DNA from: JAMLJG01 sp035327585
GTDB taxonomy: Bacteria > Verrucomicrobiota > Kiritimatiellia > CAIVKH01
Length of the DNA stretch: 64,000 nucleotides
Assembly (NCBI GenBank): GCA_035327585.1
Contig: DAOLDD010000003.1
Coordinates: forward strand, 99,532-163,531
Direction: 5' to 3'
In this document: positions 39,241 through 46,983 of the stretch, one piece after another
How positions within the stretch are numbered: position 1 is the stretch's first letter
Layout of the letters: each line of letters begins with the position of its first letter
Notes under the pieces: model-generated
Database searches by the model: none
Seen by the model: the letters and a program-made list of their open reading frames with translations, nothing else
What the model was told of the DNA's origin: nothing
Program-made: the position numbers and the translations under genes

Positions 39241-39906
39241 ATGAAACTTCCCATCAGCAACAACAGGGCTATTGCTGTAGCCCTTCTCCTCGCAACGTCT
39301 GTCATGGCCTCCACAAAGACCTCTGCGCAGGAATCGACCAGCGCGTCCATCGCTTCCAATCTGGTTGCGCAAGCGGGGGATATGAAGCAAGACGAAGCAC
39401 GCCTGAAATCAGCGCAGGAGAGGTTCCGGATCGCAGTTGCCGCGGTTCAAGAAGCCGATGTTACCGCACAGGAGCGGCTGGCACGGCTGGACCATGTCCT
39501 TGAAGCACTCAGCGACAAAATCGCAGAAATCGGCGAGGATGGTCCCGTTGACATCGAATTCAAAAACGCGTTAGCGAATTCCGAAAAATTGCAGGCGAAG
39601 TACAAGGAGAAAATGGCGGACCAAGCCATTGAGGCTCGAATTCGCGAGAAGTACGGGAAACTCGCGGATTCGATTGCCAAGTCGATCAAAAGCTTGATTG
39701 AGGCGCGACTTAAGCTCCTAATGGCAAGATCCGAGCTTGAGAAGCGCAAGACGATGCTTATTCAGACTAGGGAGTTTGTTGCGGACTTGATCGCGGTAAA
39801 CGCTATTCCTGAAGCCAATGAAGCTCTATTGGATACCATCGACTTCATAAGAGGCAAGTACAGTGTACCTCCCCTTGCAGAGCAAATCAAATGGAATCCC
39901 GACTAA
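39241..39906 (+). CDS. Secreted coiled-coil protein (paralogue of 11425-12135)
   Basis: The ATG at 39241 is preferred (GTG at 39232 also in frame). The 221-residue product has a signal peptide (AIAVALLLATSVMAS) and heptad-rich helices. It matches the protein at 11425 across about 130 residues in the same order: EKLQAKYKEK, IEARIREKYGKLAD, LEKRKTMLIQTREFVADLIA and PEANEALL. The copies lie 28 kb apart on either side of the CRISPR-Cas locus. Its neighbours are two TPR genes. The 287 bp upstream hold nothing recognisable. Confidence 0.75.
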   Translation: MKLPISNNRAIAVALLLATSVMASTKTSAQESTSASIASNLVAQAGDMKQDEARLKSAQERFRIAVAAVQEADVTAQERLARLDHVLEALSDKIAEIGEDGPVDIEFKNALANSEKLQAKYKEKMADQAIEARIREKYGKLADSIAKSIKSLIEARLKLLMARSELEKRKTMLIQTREFVADLIAVNAIPEANEALLDTIDFIRGKYSVPPLAEQIKWNPD

Positions 39907-39997
39907 CGTCTTCTTCACGAACACGGGGGGCCTCGTGGGCGTGTACGTTTGGATGCGGCCCATCCGCACAATCCGCGCTTCCCTCCTCCGGAATTTC

Positions 39998-40058
39998 AAC
40001 CACGAATCGACACGAATGAGTACGAATTCACCTGCGCTATCTGCGTCATCCGCGGTTG
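39998..40058. repeat. Imperfect inverted intergenic repeat (CAACCACGAAT ... CGCGGTTG)
   Basis: A region of about 400 bp (39907-40305) has no gene I can support. Within it CAACCACGAATCGACACGAA (39998-40017) is complementary in part to ATCTGCGTCATCCGCGGTTG (40039-40058). Sequences of the form AACCACGGAT-ACACGGAT...ATCTGCGT-ATCCGTGGTT are a widespread intergenic family in PVC genomes. A second partial copy starts at 63847. Confidence 0.5.
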
Positions 40059-40305
40059 GTTTCTCCCATATCCTTGAGGCGTTCAAGCCCTGCACCGGGA
40101 CTGCGGGGATTGCGCTTAGCTCCAATCCACCCTCATTTCGCCCCGCACCATCCGCGCGAGGGCCGTGATGTCGTTCTGCGTTGAGGCCTGCTAGCGCGTC
40201 CAGATAGGCATTCTTCGGGCGACGCTGCAAGAATCGCGCTTGTGTGGCGTCTTTAAACCTGCACGAGAAGCAACCGTGAAGGAGGCATGCTCGCGCCAGC
40301 ACGCC

Positions 40306-40872
40306 ATGTCATTCGAACCCACATCCGCGAATCGCCGCCTGCGCACGCCGTACCGCTTTCGGTTGCCAATGGATTGTCTTTGTCCTGAGATGGCACAGGT
40401 CATCCACGACGCGCCTGCGACGGGGGATTGGGAGCGGCTCGCCCGGCTCTGCCAGAACCTGATGTGCTTACCATATGCACCGGTGGAGCTCGGGTACTGG
40501 CTGGCCATAGCCCGCCGCTGTCAGCGGCAATTTGAACAAGCTGAAACCGCAATCGTGGCGGCGCTCCGCAGGGAGCCCGACTGTTCCTATGCCTGGTGGA
40601 TCTACGGGACGATTGAGCAGGACCGGAAACGCCCGGATAAGGCCATCGCGCACTACCGCCGCGCCATCGCCCTGGAGCCCGATTCCGCCGGTCGCTGGCG
40701 CGCGCTTTCCACGGCCTACGAAGAGGCCGGTCACCTCGAAGCCGCGCTCTCCTCCCTGCGATGGGCCAATGCGTTGCGCGCGAAGGCGAGTCCGGCATGG
40801 AATCAGCGCATATCGCGGCTGGCCGAGGCAATCGCCCGGAGCAATCGACAAGCGAGCCCCGACGGTCCTTAG
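40306..40872 (+). CDS. TPR-type protein A (tandem paralogue)
   Basis: The start at 40306 (MSFEPTSANR) is chosen because it aligns with the start of the next gene; the AAGGAGG at 40279 is rather far upstream, so an earlier start is possible. The 188-residue product has helical hairpins of TPR type: LGYWLAIARRCQRQFEQAE, CSYAWWIYGTIEQDRKRPDK and AIAHYRRAIALEPDSAGRW. No signal peptide. It shares RLCQNLMCLP-APVEL-YWLA-ARRCQ with the following protein, so the two arose by duplication. Confidence 0.7.
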   Translation: MSFEPTSANRRLRTPYRFRLPMDCLCPEMAQVIHDAPATGDWERLARLCQNLMCLPYAPVELGYWLAIARRCQRQFEQAETAIVAALRREPDCSYAWWIYGTIEQDRKRPDKAIAHYRRAIALEPDSAGRWRALSTAYEEAGHLEAALSSLRWANALRAKASPAWNQRISRLAEAIARSNRQASPDGP

Positions 40873-40971
40873 CCGCCGGAAGGCACTGTTTACCCCATAA
40901 CCGGCGATCAACTCGTGCCGGATAATTGTTGGATGTGCAAGATTTTGCCGGTAATACCGTCTACAGCCGAC

Positions 40972-41538
40972 ATGAAGGGGACAACAAGCGCCATCCGTCC
41001 GCTGGTCGCCAAGCCGTATGCCCATCGCCCGCCGGAGGAGTGCCTGGTTCCGGAGTTCGCGGCGGTGGTCCTGTCGATTTCCAGTAATCGACGGGATTCG
41101 GAACGGGCGGCCCGGCTCTGTCAGGATCTGTTGTGCCTGCCGGGCGCGCCGGTGGAGCTGCTCTATTGGCTCGCTCTCGCCCGCAGATGTCAGGGACTTC
41201 ATGAACAGGCGGAGGCGGCGGTCATGGAGGCGTTGGTCCGCGAGCCGGACTATGCCTGCGCGTGGTGGTTGCGGGGACGACTCTGCATGGACCGGGGCGC
41301 CGCTGCGGAGGGCGGTCCCTTCATGTGCCGGGCCATCGCCTTGGAACCGATTTATGCCCATGCGTGGCTCAGTCTTTCGCGCACGCACGAATTGTCCGGT
41401 CAGTTGGAGGGCGTCTTTACGGCGCTGCGGTACTGTCTGGACCAACTCCGCGCAACCCATTCGCTCGAAGCGTGGCATTCGAAACTTCTCGTGAAAATCT
41501 CGCAGCAGCGGAAACCATCAACGCCCCTTCGGGAGTGA
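40972..41538 (+). CDS. TPR-type protein B (tandem paralogue)
   Basis: The ATG at 40972 (MKGTTSAIRPL) aligns with the start of protein A. The product has 188 residues with the same helices: RLCQDLLCLPGAPVELLYWL, ACAWWLRGRLCMDRGA and FMCRAIALEPIYAHAWLSLS. It ends 15 bp before the phosphatase gene, so all three are probably one transcript. TPR proteins usually mediate protein binding; the partner could be the phosphatase. Confidence 0.7.
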   Translation: MKGTTSAIRPLVAKPYAHRPPEECLVPEFAAVVLSISSNRRDSERAARLCQDLLCLPGAPVELLYWLALARRCQGLHEQAEAAVMEALVREPDYACAWWLRGRLCMDRGAAAEGGPFMCRAIALEPIYAHAWLSLSRTHELSGQLEGVFTALRYCLDQLRATHSLEAWHSKLLVKISQQRKPSTPLRE

Positions 41539-41553
41539 AAGGAGGAACGAAGT

Positions 41554-42102
41554 ATGTTGATTCCTGAATTGCAGCGGCATATCGCGGTGTGTGGGTTGGA
41601 TGAGGTGCAGCCGTTGTTGCGGCGGGATGTGAAGTTCTGGAACGTGGTCTCCATTCTTGAGCCATCGACGCTTACACCTCCGCTACAGGGGGCGCTGAAG
41701 GTGCATCGCGCGATCTTCCACGACGTGGAGGACATCGTATTCCAGGATGATCCCGACCTGCGCCTGCCGGAACGGGAGGACATCAAGGCCATTTTTGATT
41801 TTGTGTATGGCCTGCCGCGCGAGCCGGTGCTGTTCCACTGCCGGGCAGGCATCTCGCGCAGCGCGGCGGCGGCGCTCTTGATGATCGTCCGCGGCCATTT
41901 CGCGCTGGGCAACGAACAGTGCATGGAGCAGTCGATCGACCAATTGCTCACGCTGCGGCCCCAGGCCATCCCCAACACCCGCATACTGCGGCTGGGGTTC
42001 GAGCTGTTCATGGACGCGAAGCAAGCCGCGCAGTGGGCCCAAGCCATCGGCACCCACCCGCAACTGGCACGCAACCGGACGATCAATCCGAGCCGGTCGT
42101 AG
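41554..42102 (+). CDS. Dual-specificity-type protein phosphatase
   Basis: AAAGGAGGA lies seven bases before the ATG. The 182-residue product has the Cys-phosphatase P-loop FHCRAGISRSAAAALLM, with H95, C96 and R102 in the HC-x5-R-S signature. An Asp-rich loop upstream (FHDVEDIVFQDDPDLRLP) can supply the general acid. Length and layout fit small DUSP/tyrosine phosphatases. It is encoded with two TPR proteins and ends by running 20 bp into the convergent recombinase remnant, so its last residues may come from foreign sequence. Confidence 0.82.
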   Translation: MLIPELQRHIAVCGLDEVQPLLRRDVKFWNVVSILEPSTLTPPLQGALKVHRAIFHDVEDIVFQDDPDLRLPEREDIKAIFDFVYGLPREPVLFHCRAGISRSAAAALLMIVRGHFALGNEQCMEQSIDQLLTLRPQAIPNTRILRLGFELFMDAKQAAQWAQAIGTHPQLARNRTINPSRS

Positions 42103-42776
42103 CGACGCGCGGCAGAGGGATGACCTTGGCGGACAGGGGGCGGAGTTGCCAGAAGGTGGCGGCGTGTTCGCGGCGGATGACGTTGCGGTAGTGCGCAAAC
42201 AGGACCGTGGTGTCGCCGTGATGGCCGAGTTGCAGCGCGGTGGCGGCGGCATTCTGATGACGGGCGAGGTGGTAGCTGGCGTAGGTGTGGCGCATGATGT
42301 CGCGAGTCCATTTGAGTTTCGCGCGCCGGATAGCCAGACGGAATTTGTAGCGACTGAAGTAGAGCGTCCGCTCCTCCGCTGCATACGGCGCAAGGGAGGC
42401 GATTGCGTTATCGGACAGGTCCACGTAGCGCAGGCGCCGCTTCTTGGCACTGGGGGCTGGACCGTGCGTCGCCTCAACTTCGTCGCAATGGCGCCCATTT
42501 TGTTCTGCACGTCGCGAATCGTGCGCGGTCGACGATTGCCGCCCGCAGGCTCCCGATGCATGTGGCGGGCAATCCAGGGACCGGCGCCGCCCTGGCGGGC
42601 GCGTGGTGCTGGATGAAATAACGAGCCGCCATCGCGTGACGGCCCCGTCCACCCGGCACATCCATCGCCTCCCTGTTCGGTACGCGCCTGCGCGTCCGGA
42701 CCGGCGGAATCCGTCTGGAATCCACCCGCCATCCCGTCTTTAGCCGCTTGATTTTCGACCAGTCCACCCTGCCCAT
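42083..42776 (-). pseudogene. Tyrosine recombinase (integrase) remnant
   Basis: About 105 C-terminal residues are readable in one frame (42083 to about 42400): KKRRLRYVDLSDNAIASL, then MRHTYASYHLARHQNAAATA, LQLGHHGDTTVLFAHYRN and AATFWQLRP. These hold the R-H-x3-S and LGH...HYR(Tyr nucleophile) elements of a recombinase subfamily common in PVC bacteria. Upstream, pieces such as YFIQHHAPARA and RTIRDVQNKMGAIA are in other frames, and the part with the first catalytic Arg is missing or scrambled. A possible N-terminus (MGRVDWSKIKRLKTGWRVDS) starts at 42776. The gene is frameshifted and deleted. It lies 95 bp from a tRNA fragment, as integrases do. Confidence 0.75.
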
Positions 42777-42842
42777 TTTGACCTCGATAACGCGCCCAAC
42801 CCGGGAGAATCTCGTGGCAACTTCATTTTTCCCATGATTATT

Positions 42843-42864
42843 CAGTAAATATGGCCATTTACTG
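42843..42864. repeat. Inverted repeat between integrase remnant and tRNA fragment
   Basis: CAGTAAAT (42843-42850) and ATTTACTG (42857-42864) form a perfect 8-bp inverted repeat around ATGGCC. Lying between a recombinase start and an attachment site, it could be a recombinase arm site or a regulatory operator. Confidence 0.5.
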
Positions 42865-42870
42865 GATTAT

Positions 42871-42914
42871 TTGCAATCAGCAGGTCATCGGTTCAAATCC
42901 GATCGCCGGCTCCA
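42871..42914 (+). other. 3' fragment of a tRNA-Thr-like gene: candidate attachment site
   Basis: The segment contains the 3' anticodon stem (AATCAG), a short variable region, a T-arm ATCGG-TTCAAAT-CCGAT, the 3' acceptor strand CGCCGGC, a T discriminator and CCA. It matches the 3' half expected of a bacterial tRNA-Thr (5' acceptor GCCGGCG). The 5' half is absent: the upstream bases are AT-rich and do not fold into a D-arm. Such fragments are left at the distal end when an element integrates into a tRNA gene and restores it at the other end. Confidence 0.78.
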
Positions 42915-43036
42915 CGTTGTTTCACATCCCTCGGCTCTGAAGGGGGTTATCCCCGGCCGATTAGGTGGTATCGGGGGGGAGGCTTTCCGGGGGGTGATAT
43001 TCCGCAGACACCAAGCTTGCCTTGAACAAACCCGCT

Positions 43037-43078
43037 GGTATATACAGTTCAAGTAGTTTTAGTTATACTATTCAAAGC
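43037..43078 (+). promoter_or_regulatory. AT-rich promoter region with motif shared with the giant repeat protein
   Basis: GGTATAT (43037-43043) and ATACTATTCAAAGC (43065-43078) lie 38-79 bp upstream of the PEP-CTERM gene, in a sharply AT-rich island. Both elements recur upstream of the 51699 start, on that gene's coding strand. TAGTTATACTA within it is a perfect palindrome. Confidence 0.4.
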
Positions 43079-43115
43079 CAAACAATCGCGCGGTGGGTGC
43101 GAAGGATAATTTGGG

Positions 43116-43880
43116 ATGATGTGGTGGGGTCAACGAAGTGGCGGGTTTTGGACGGCAGCTTTGCTGGCCGGGTTTGTCGCTTTTTCCGCGCAGGCCGCCG
43201 TGTATGTCGTGGAGGACTTCGAAGCGGATCCCAACTGGGTGGATCGCGATCCCGCCGAGATGAACGTCGTCTGGAACAATACGTTCGGCTACCTCAGCAG
43301 CGGCTCTCTCGAAGGCACGTTCCCCCTCCAGGTCATCCCCTCGCCCGAAACCGATGCCATGCGCATTACCGGCGCCTCCTCGGGCGGCGACTATGCGGGC
43401 AACTATTATACCTCGTATCCCGGATTCGAGCCCGACACGGCTTCCTTCACCTTCTATTTCTTCTCCGAGGATGTCCTGCCCTCCGACCTCCGCTTCCGCA
43501 TCGGTAACGGAACCGACCTCTTTTCACGATCCCTCACCGCGCAGGCTTCGCTCATCGGCTCCTGGCAGCAGATTACCGTCGACCTCGGGTACGCCGGCTG
43601 GCTCGGCGGCAGCGATGCACAGTTCTCCAACCTCTTTACATCCGTCACCTTCATCGACATCCAAATCGCGCGCAGCGGCTCGGACGCCCAGTCGTTCTAC
43701 GTCGACAACTTCTCCCTCAACTACAACCTCGACGATCCAGGCGGCGGCGGACCCGGCGACGCGGTGCCAGAACCGGGCACAACGCAATTTCTTCTGCTGG
43801 GTCTGATGTTCCTGTCGAGCGGCCTGCGGCGCACCGTGCGTACAGCGGTCGAACGCGGCATACACAGCGCAACGAAATAG
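43116..43880 (+). CDS. PEP-CTERM sorting domain protein
   Basis: The 254-residue product has a signal peptide (AALLAGFVAFSAQAA) and an extracellular beta-rich domain (VVEDFEADPNW...) of carbohydrate-binding-like type. The C-terminus is AVPEPGTTQFLLLGLMFLSS followed by GLRR: the PEP motif, a membrane helix and basic residues recognised by exosortase. The exosortase is not in the window. This is the first gene to the right of the tRNA fragment and therefore probably host chromosome. Confidence 0.88.
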   Translation: MMWWGQRSGGFWTAALLAGFVAFSAQAAVYVVEDFEADPNWVDRDPAEMNVVWNNTFGYLSSGSLEGTFPLQVIPSPETDAMRITGASSGGDYAGNYYTSYPGFEPDTASFTFYFFSEDVLPSDLRFRIGNGTDLFSRSLTAQASLIGSWQQITVDLGYAGWLGGSDAQFSNLFTSVTFIDIQIARSGSDAQSFYVDNFSLNYNLDDPGGGGPGDAVPEPGTTQFLLLGLMFLSSGLRRTVRTAVERGIHSATK

Positions 43881-43886
43881 CGCGAA

Positions 43887-46800
43887 TCAGGCCGGACGGC
43901 CAAATCGAACGCTGAGGATTTCGTAGGGGCGGAAATCGAGGCGGCCGCCACGCAATTCGGAAATCTTGCGGCCGGACAGATCCACCCGCATCAATTCGCG
44001 CTCGTCGTCCGCATACACGCGAGCCCGGCCCCGGCGACCGAGCGTTTCGTGCAGGCGCAGGACCCACGCGCCGTCCTTCTCCGGCTTCGCCCACACCGGC
44101 TGAAGGGATTCCCCACCCTCGAGCCCGGAGAACCCGCAACTCACCGGACCGCCGCGATACGACAGCGGCGGCGTGAACAGCAGCTCCGCCAGCGCGGCAG
44201 GCTGTTCCACGCGCGGCGCGACGGAATCAAAACGGCCCACGGCGAGTTGAATCCGCTGCGGGCCCTGGTCCGAAAAACGGCTCGGTGCGAGCGTGCGGCG
44301 GATGGATTCCGGGTGCGAGCCCGCGCGGGCGCCGCGATCCTCGTTGGTGATGAGCGCGCTGCGCAACAGGCTGACGCCCAGCGCGCCGGCGCGGCAGGTG
44401 ACGCCATACTTCGCCTCGGCGACCACGGAGAACCCCTCGGTTTCCGCGTCGTCCGTCACCGCGCACCAGCGGCTCATCGGGACTTCCCACATCGCTTCCG
44501 CCGTCATGGAGCCGCCGGTCTGCGGCCGGCGCACGCTCGCAAACGGCGCGCCAAACCGCGCGTGGCTGCCTGCGAACGCCGTGGGGAATACCGCCTTCAG
44601 GAGCGCGGCCTCCTCGTGCCAGTCCAGGTCGTAGGCGATGCGCAACGCCGGGCAGCCTGCCTCGACGGTATAGCGGACGGTGACCGTGCTGCGGGTTCCA
44701 ATGGGGCGTGTGAACGCGACGGTGGCGCGACCGGGACCGGCGTCCTCGACGCGCGCGTCCGCGCGGCGGCTGTCCGCGCGGCCGCACGAAAGCGTGTGCC
44801 GGTCAATGTCCCAGGCCTCGAACCGGTGCGGTTGGTCGGGATAGACCCACAAGTCGTTGGCCGGCGCGGTGAAGGGAATGGCGACGCCGTCCACCCGCAG
44901 CGCCGTGAGCCGGCCGCGCGCGTCGAACCGCGCGTCCACCCGGTCGCCCTGCAGGCGCGAGCGCGTCGCGGCAACGGCGGGCGCGGCGATGGACGGCAGG
45001 TCGCGCACCGGGCCGCCGCCCAGCGGAGGCAGGTCAACGAGACGCCCGGCGTGCAGGACGCGGCGCGGGTGCGGCAGCGGATTGAACAGCGCCTCGCCGC
45101 CCGATTTCGCGCCGAGTTCACGCGCGGCGGATACACGCGCGGACGCGGCCAGCGCGGCGTGTTCGGCAAGACCCTCGGCATACACCTCGTGGATGGAACT
45201 GCCCGGGATATAGTCGTGGAACTGCGCGAAGACCAAGCGCCGCCACGGGGCGGGGTCGATCGGCCCGCGCCCACGCGCGCACCGCGCGGCCTCGTGGAGT
45301 TGCAACGCGCGCTCCAGGTCGCGGAACGCGGCTTTCACATTGCCGTGCGTGGTGAACGTGCCGCGATGGTATTCGAGGTACAACTCGCCGCGGTGGACGG
45401 GCAGCCGGTCGCGCCGCGATTCCAACCGTTCAAAAAATTCGTCGATCCGCCCCCAGCGCGACGGCGGCAGGCCGGACAGGTTCGCCACGCGACGCACGCG
45501 CTCGCACATCTCCTCGGTCACGCCGCCGCCGCCATCGCCAAACCCGGTGGGTGCGAGGAATTCCGGATGGACGTCGCACTGGCGGTGCGTCTCCGCGCCG
45601 CGCCGCAATTCGGCGACGGCCACGTTCTGGTTGTAGCCGTTATCGTGGCAGAGGTGCGCCACGACCTCGCTGCCGTCGAACCCGGCCCAGACAAAACTGG
45701 AATACGGGAAGCGGTTGACCGCGTTCCACGTCAGCTTGGTGGTGAAAAACGCGCGGACATCGCACTCGCGCATGAGCTGCGGCAGGCAGCCCGCATAGCC
45801 GAACACGTCCGGCAGCCACAACACCGGCGACGGCTTGCCCGTGAGCGAGCGGAAACCCTCCTGCCCCAGCAGGAAACTGCGGAGCAGCGCCTCGCCGCAG
45901 GCGATCAGCGTGTCGCTCTCCACCTCGGTCGCGCCGACCGGCTCCCACCGGCGCTGGCGGATGCGCCGCCGCACCGCGCGGTCCAGCGCGGGCGCGCGCC
46001 GTGCGACGGCGGCGTAGCTCGCGGGCTGCGAGTAGCCGAAGCGGAATTCGGGATAGGCCTCCAGCAGGCGGTTCGCCGTGGCGAAGGTGTGGACGGCCTT
46101 GAACTCGCCCACCCGCTCGGGCCAGAGCCAGACGAGGTCGATGTGCGCGTGGCCGGTGAGGACCGCGGCCGGGGGCGCGTTGTGGCCGGGCAGGTCGCGA
46201 TAGGCCGCGCCCAGCGCGCGCCGCGCCGCGGGGAGCCCGCCGACCTCCAGCGCGTTCAACGCGTCATCCAGATGGCGGAGCAGGCGGCGGAGCAGCGGCG
46301 GAATCCGCTCCAGGGGCGGCTTCGCGCCGATGGACCCAAACGCCGCCTCGCTGTCGGGAAACACGGCCTTGAGTTCCACGCGCATCAAATCGTCGAGCAC
46401 CGCGAGATCATGCCAGACCTGCCAGGCCAGCTCATCGCGCGCGAGCAGCGTCGCGCCCTCAAACCGGCTGCCCGCGGGATCGAGGCCGGTCGCATCCGGA
46501 TGCCAGATCGCCGTCTGGCTGACGACGGATTCCACCCACACCTCGCGCGCGCCGCGCGGCAGCGGGGCGATGCGGTGCGCGACGTCAAATCCGTAGTGCG
46601 GCACGCCGTCGACAAACAGCGTCGCCTCGGCCTGGTCCATCCACTTGAGATACCGGGGCGCGGCCCCGCGGGATTCGGCCGGCAGGCGCAGGCGGAACCA
46701 GCGCTGGTCCCACAACTGGCCATAGGGGTGCGGCCCCGCGACCGGACGGCGGGGCAGCCGCCGCGCGGTGTTCCAGTCCACGTGCAGCGGCGCGGGCGCG

Positions 46801-46916
46801 GTTGCCTCAATGGCGATGCGGCCCGGCAGCGGGGTCCAGATCAAGTCGCGGACCCGCTGGAGGGCGGGCGGCACGCGGGCGGGCAGCAGTTGGAGAAAGG
46901 CATGTCCGGGCAACAT
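43887..46916 (-). CDS. Glycoside hydrolase family 38 alpha-mannosidase
   Basis: The product has 1009 residues. After an N-terminal beta domain (to about 250) the catalytic domain starts with LTGHAHIDLVWLWPE (zinc ligands His and Asp), and the nucleophile Asp lies in LWLPDVFGYAGCLPQLM. FAQFHDYIPGSSIHEVYAEG is a further GH38 block carrying a metal-ligand His and Asp. C-terminal beta domains complete the usual ~1000-residue length. It removes alpha-mannose from glycans. No signal peptide is seen, so it acts in the cytoplasm on imported sugar chains. It is convergent with the PEP-CTERM gene (7 bp apart). Confidence 0.92.
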   Translation of the reverse strand: MLPGHAFLQLLPARVPPALQRVRDLIWTPLPGRIAIEATAPAPLHVDWNTARRLPRRPVAGPHPYGQLWDQRWFRLRLPAESRGAAPRYLKWMDQAEATLFVDGVPHYGFDVAHRIAPLPRGAREVWVESVVSQTAIWHPDATGLDPAGSRFEGATLLARDELAWQVWHDLAVLDDLMRVELKAVFPDSEAAFGSIGAKPPLERIPPLLRRLLRHLDDALNALEVGGLPAARRALGAAYRDLPGHNAPPAAVLTGHAHIDLVWLWPERVGEFKAVHTFATANRLLEAYPEFRFGYSQPASYAAVARRAPALDRAVRRRIRQRRWEPVGATEVESDTLIACGEALLRSFLLGQEGFRSLTGKPSPVLWLPDVFGYAGCLPQLMRECDVRAFFTTKLTWNAVNRFPYSSFVWAGFDGSEVVAHLCHDNGYNQNVAVAELRRGAETHRQCDVHPEFLAPTGFGDGGGGVTEEMCERVRRVANLSGLPPSRWGRIDEFFERLESRRDRLPVHRGELYLEYHRGTFTTHGNVKAAFRDLERALQLHEAARCARGRGPIDPAPWRRLVFAQFHDYIPGSSIHEVYAEGLAEHAALAASARVSAARELGAKSGGEALFNPLPHPRRVLHAGRLVDLPPLGGGPVRDLPSIAAPAVAATRSRLQGDRVDARFDARGRLTALRVDGVAIPFTAPANDLWVYPDQPHRFEAWDIDRHTLSCGRADSRRADARVEDAGPGRATVAFTRPIGTRSTVTVRYTVEAGCPALRIAYDLDWHEEAALLKAVFPTAFAGSHARFGAPFASVRRPQTGGSMTAEAMWEVPMSRWCAVTDDAETEGFSVVAEAKYGVTCRAGALGVSLLRSALITNEDRGARAGSHPESIRRTLAPSRFSDQGPQRIQLAVGRFDSVAPRVEQPAALAELLFTPPLSYRGGPVSCGFSGLEGGESLQPVWAKPEKDGAWVLRLHETLGRRGRARVYADDERELMRVDLSGRKISELRGGRLDFRPYEILSVRFGRPA

Positions 46917-46983
46917 GGGTGGCAGGATAGCCCCGCGGGCGGGCGCTGTGAAGTGCTATATGGTAAACCAGTTGCGCACCGGG

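Noticed and set aside
42871..42914. A complete tRNA gene
   Set aside because: Only the 3' half is present; no D-arm or 5' acceptor strand can be found upstream.
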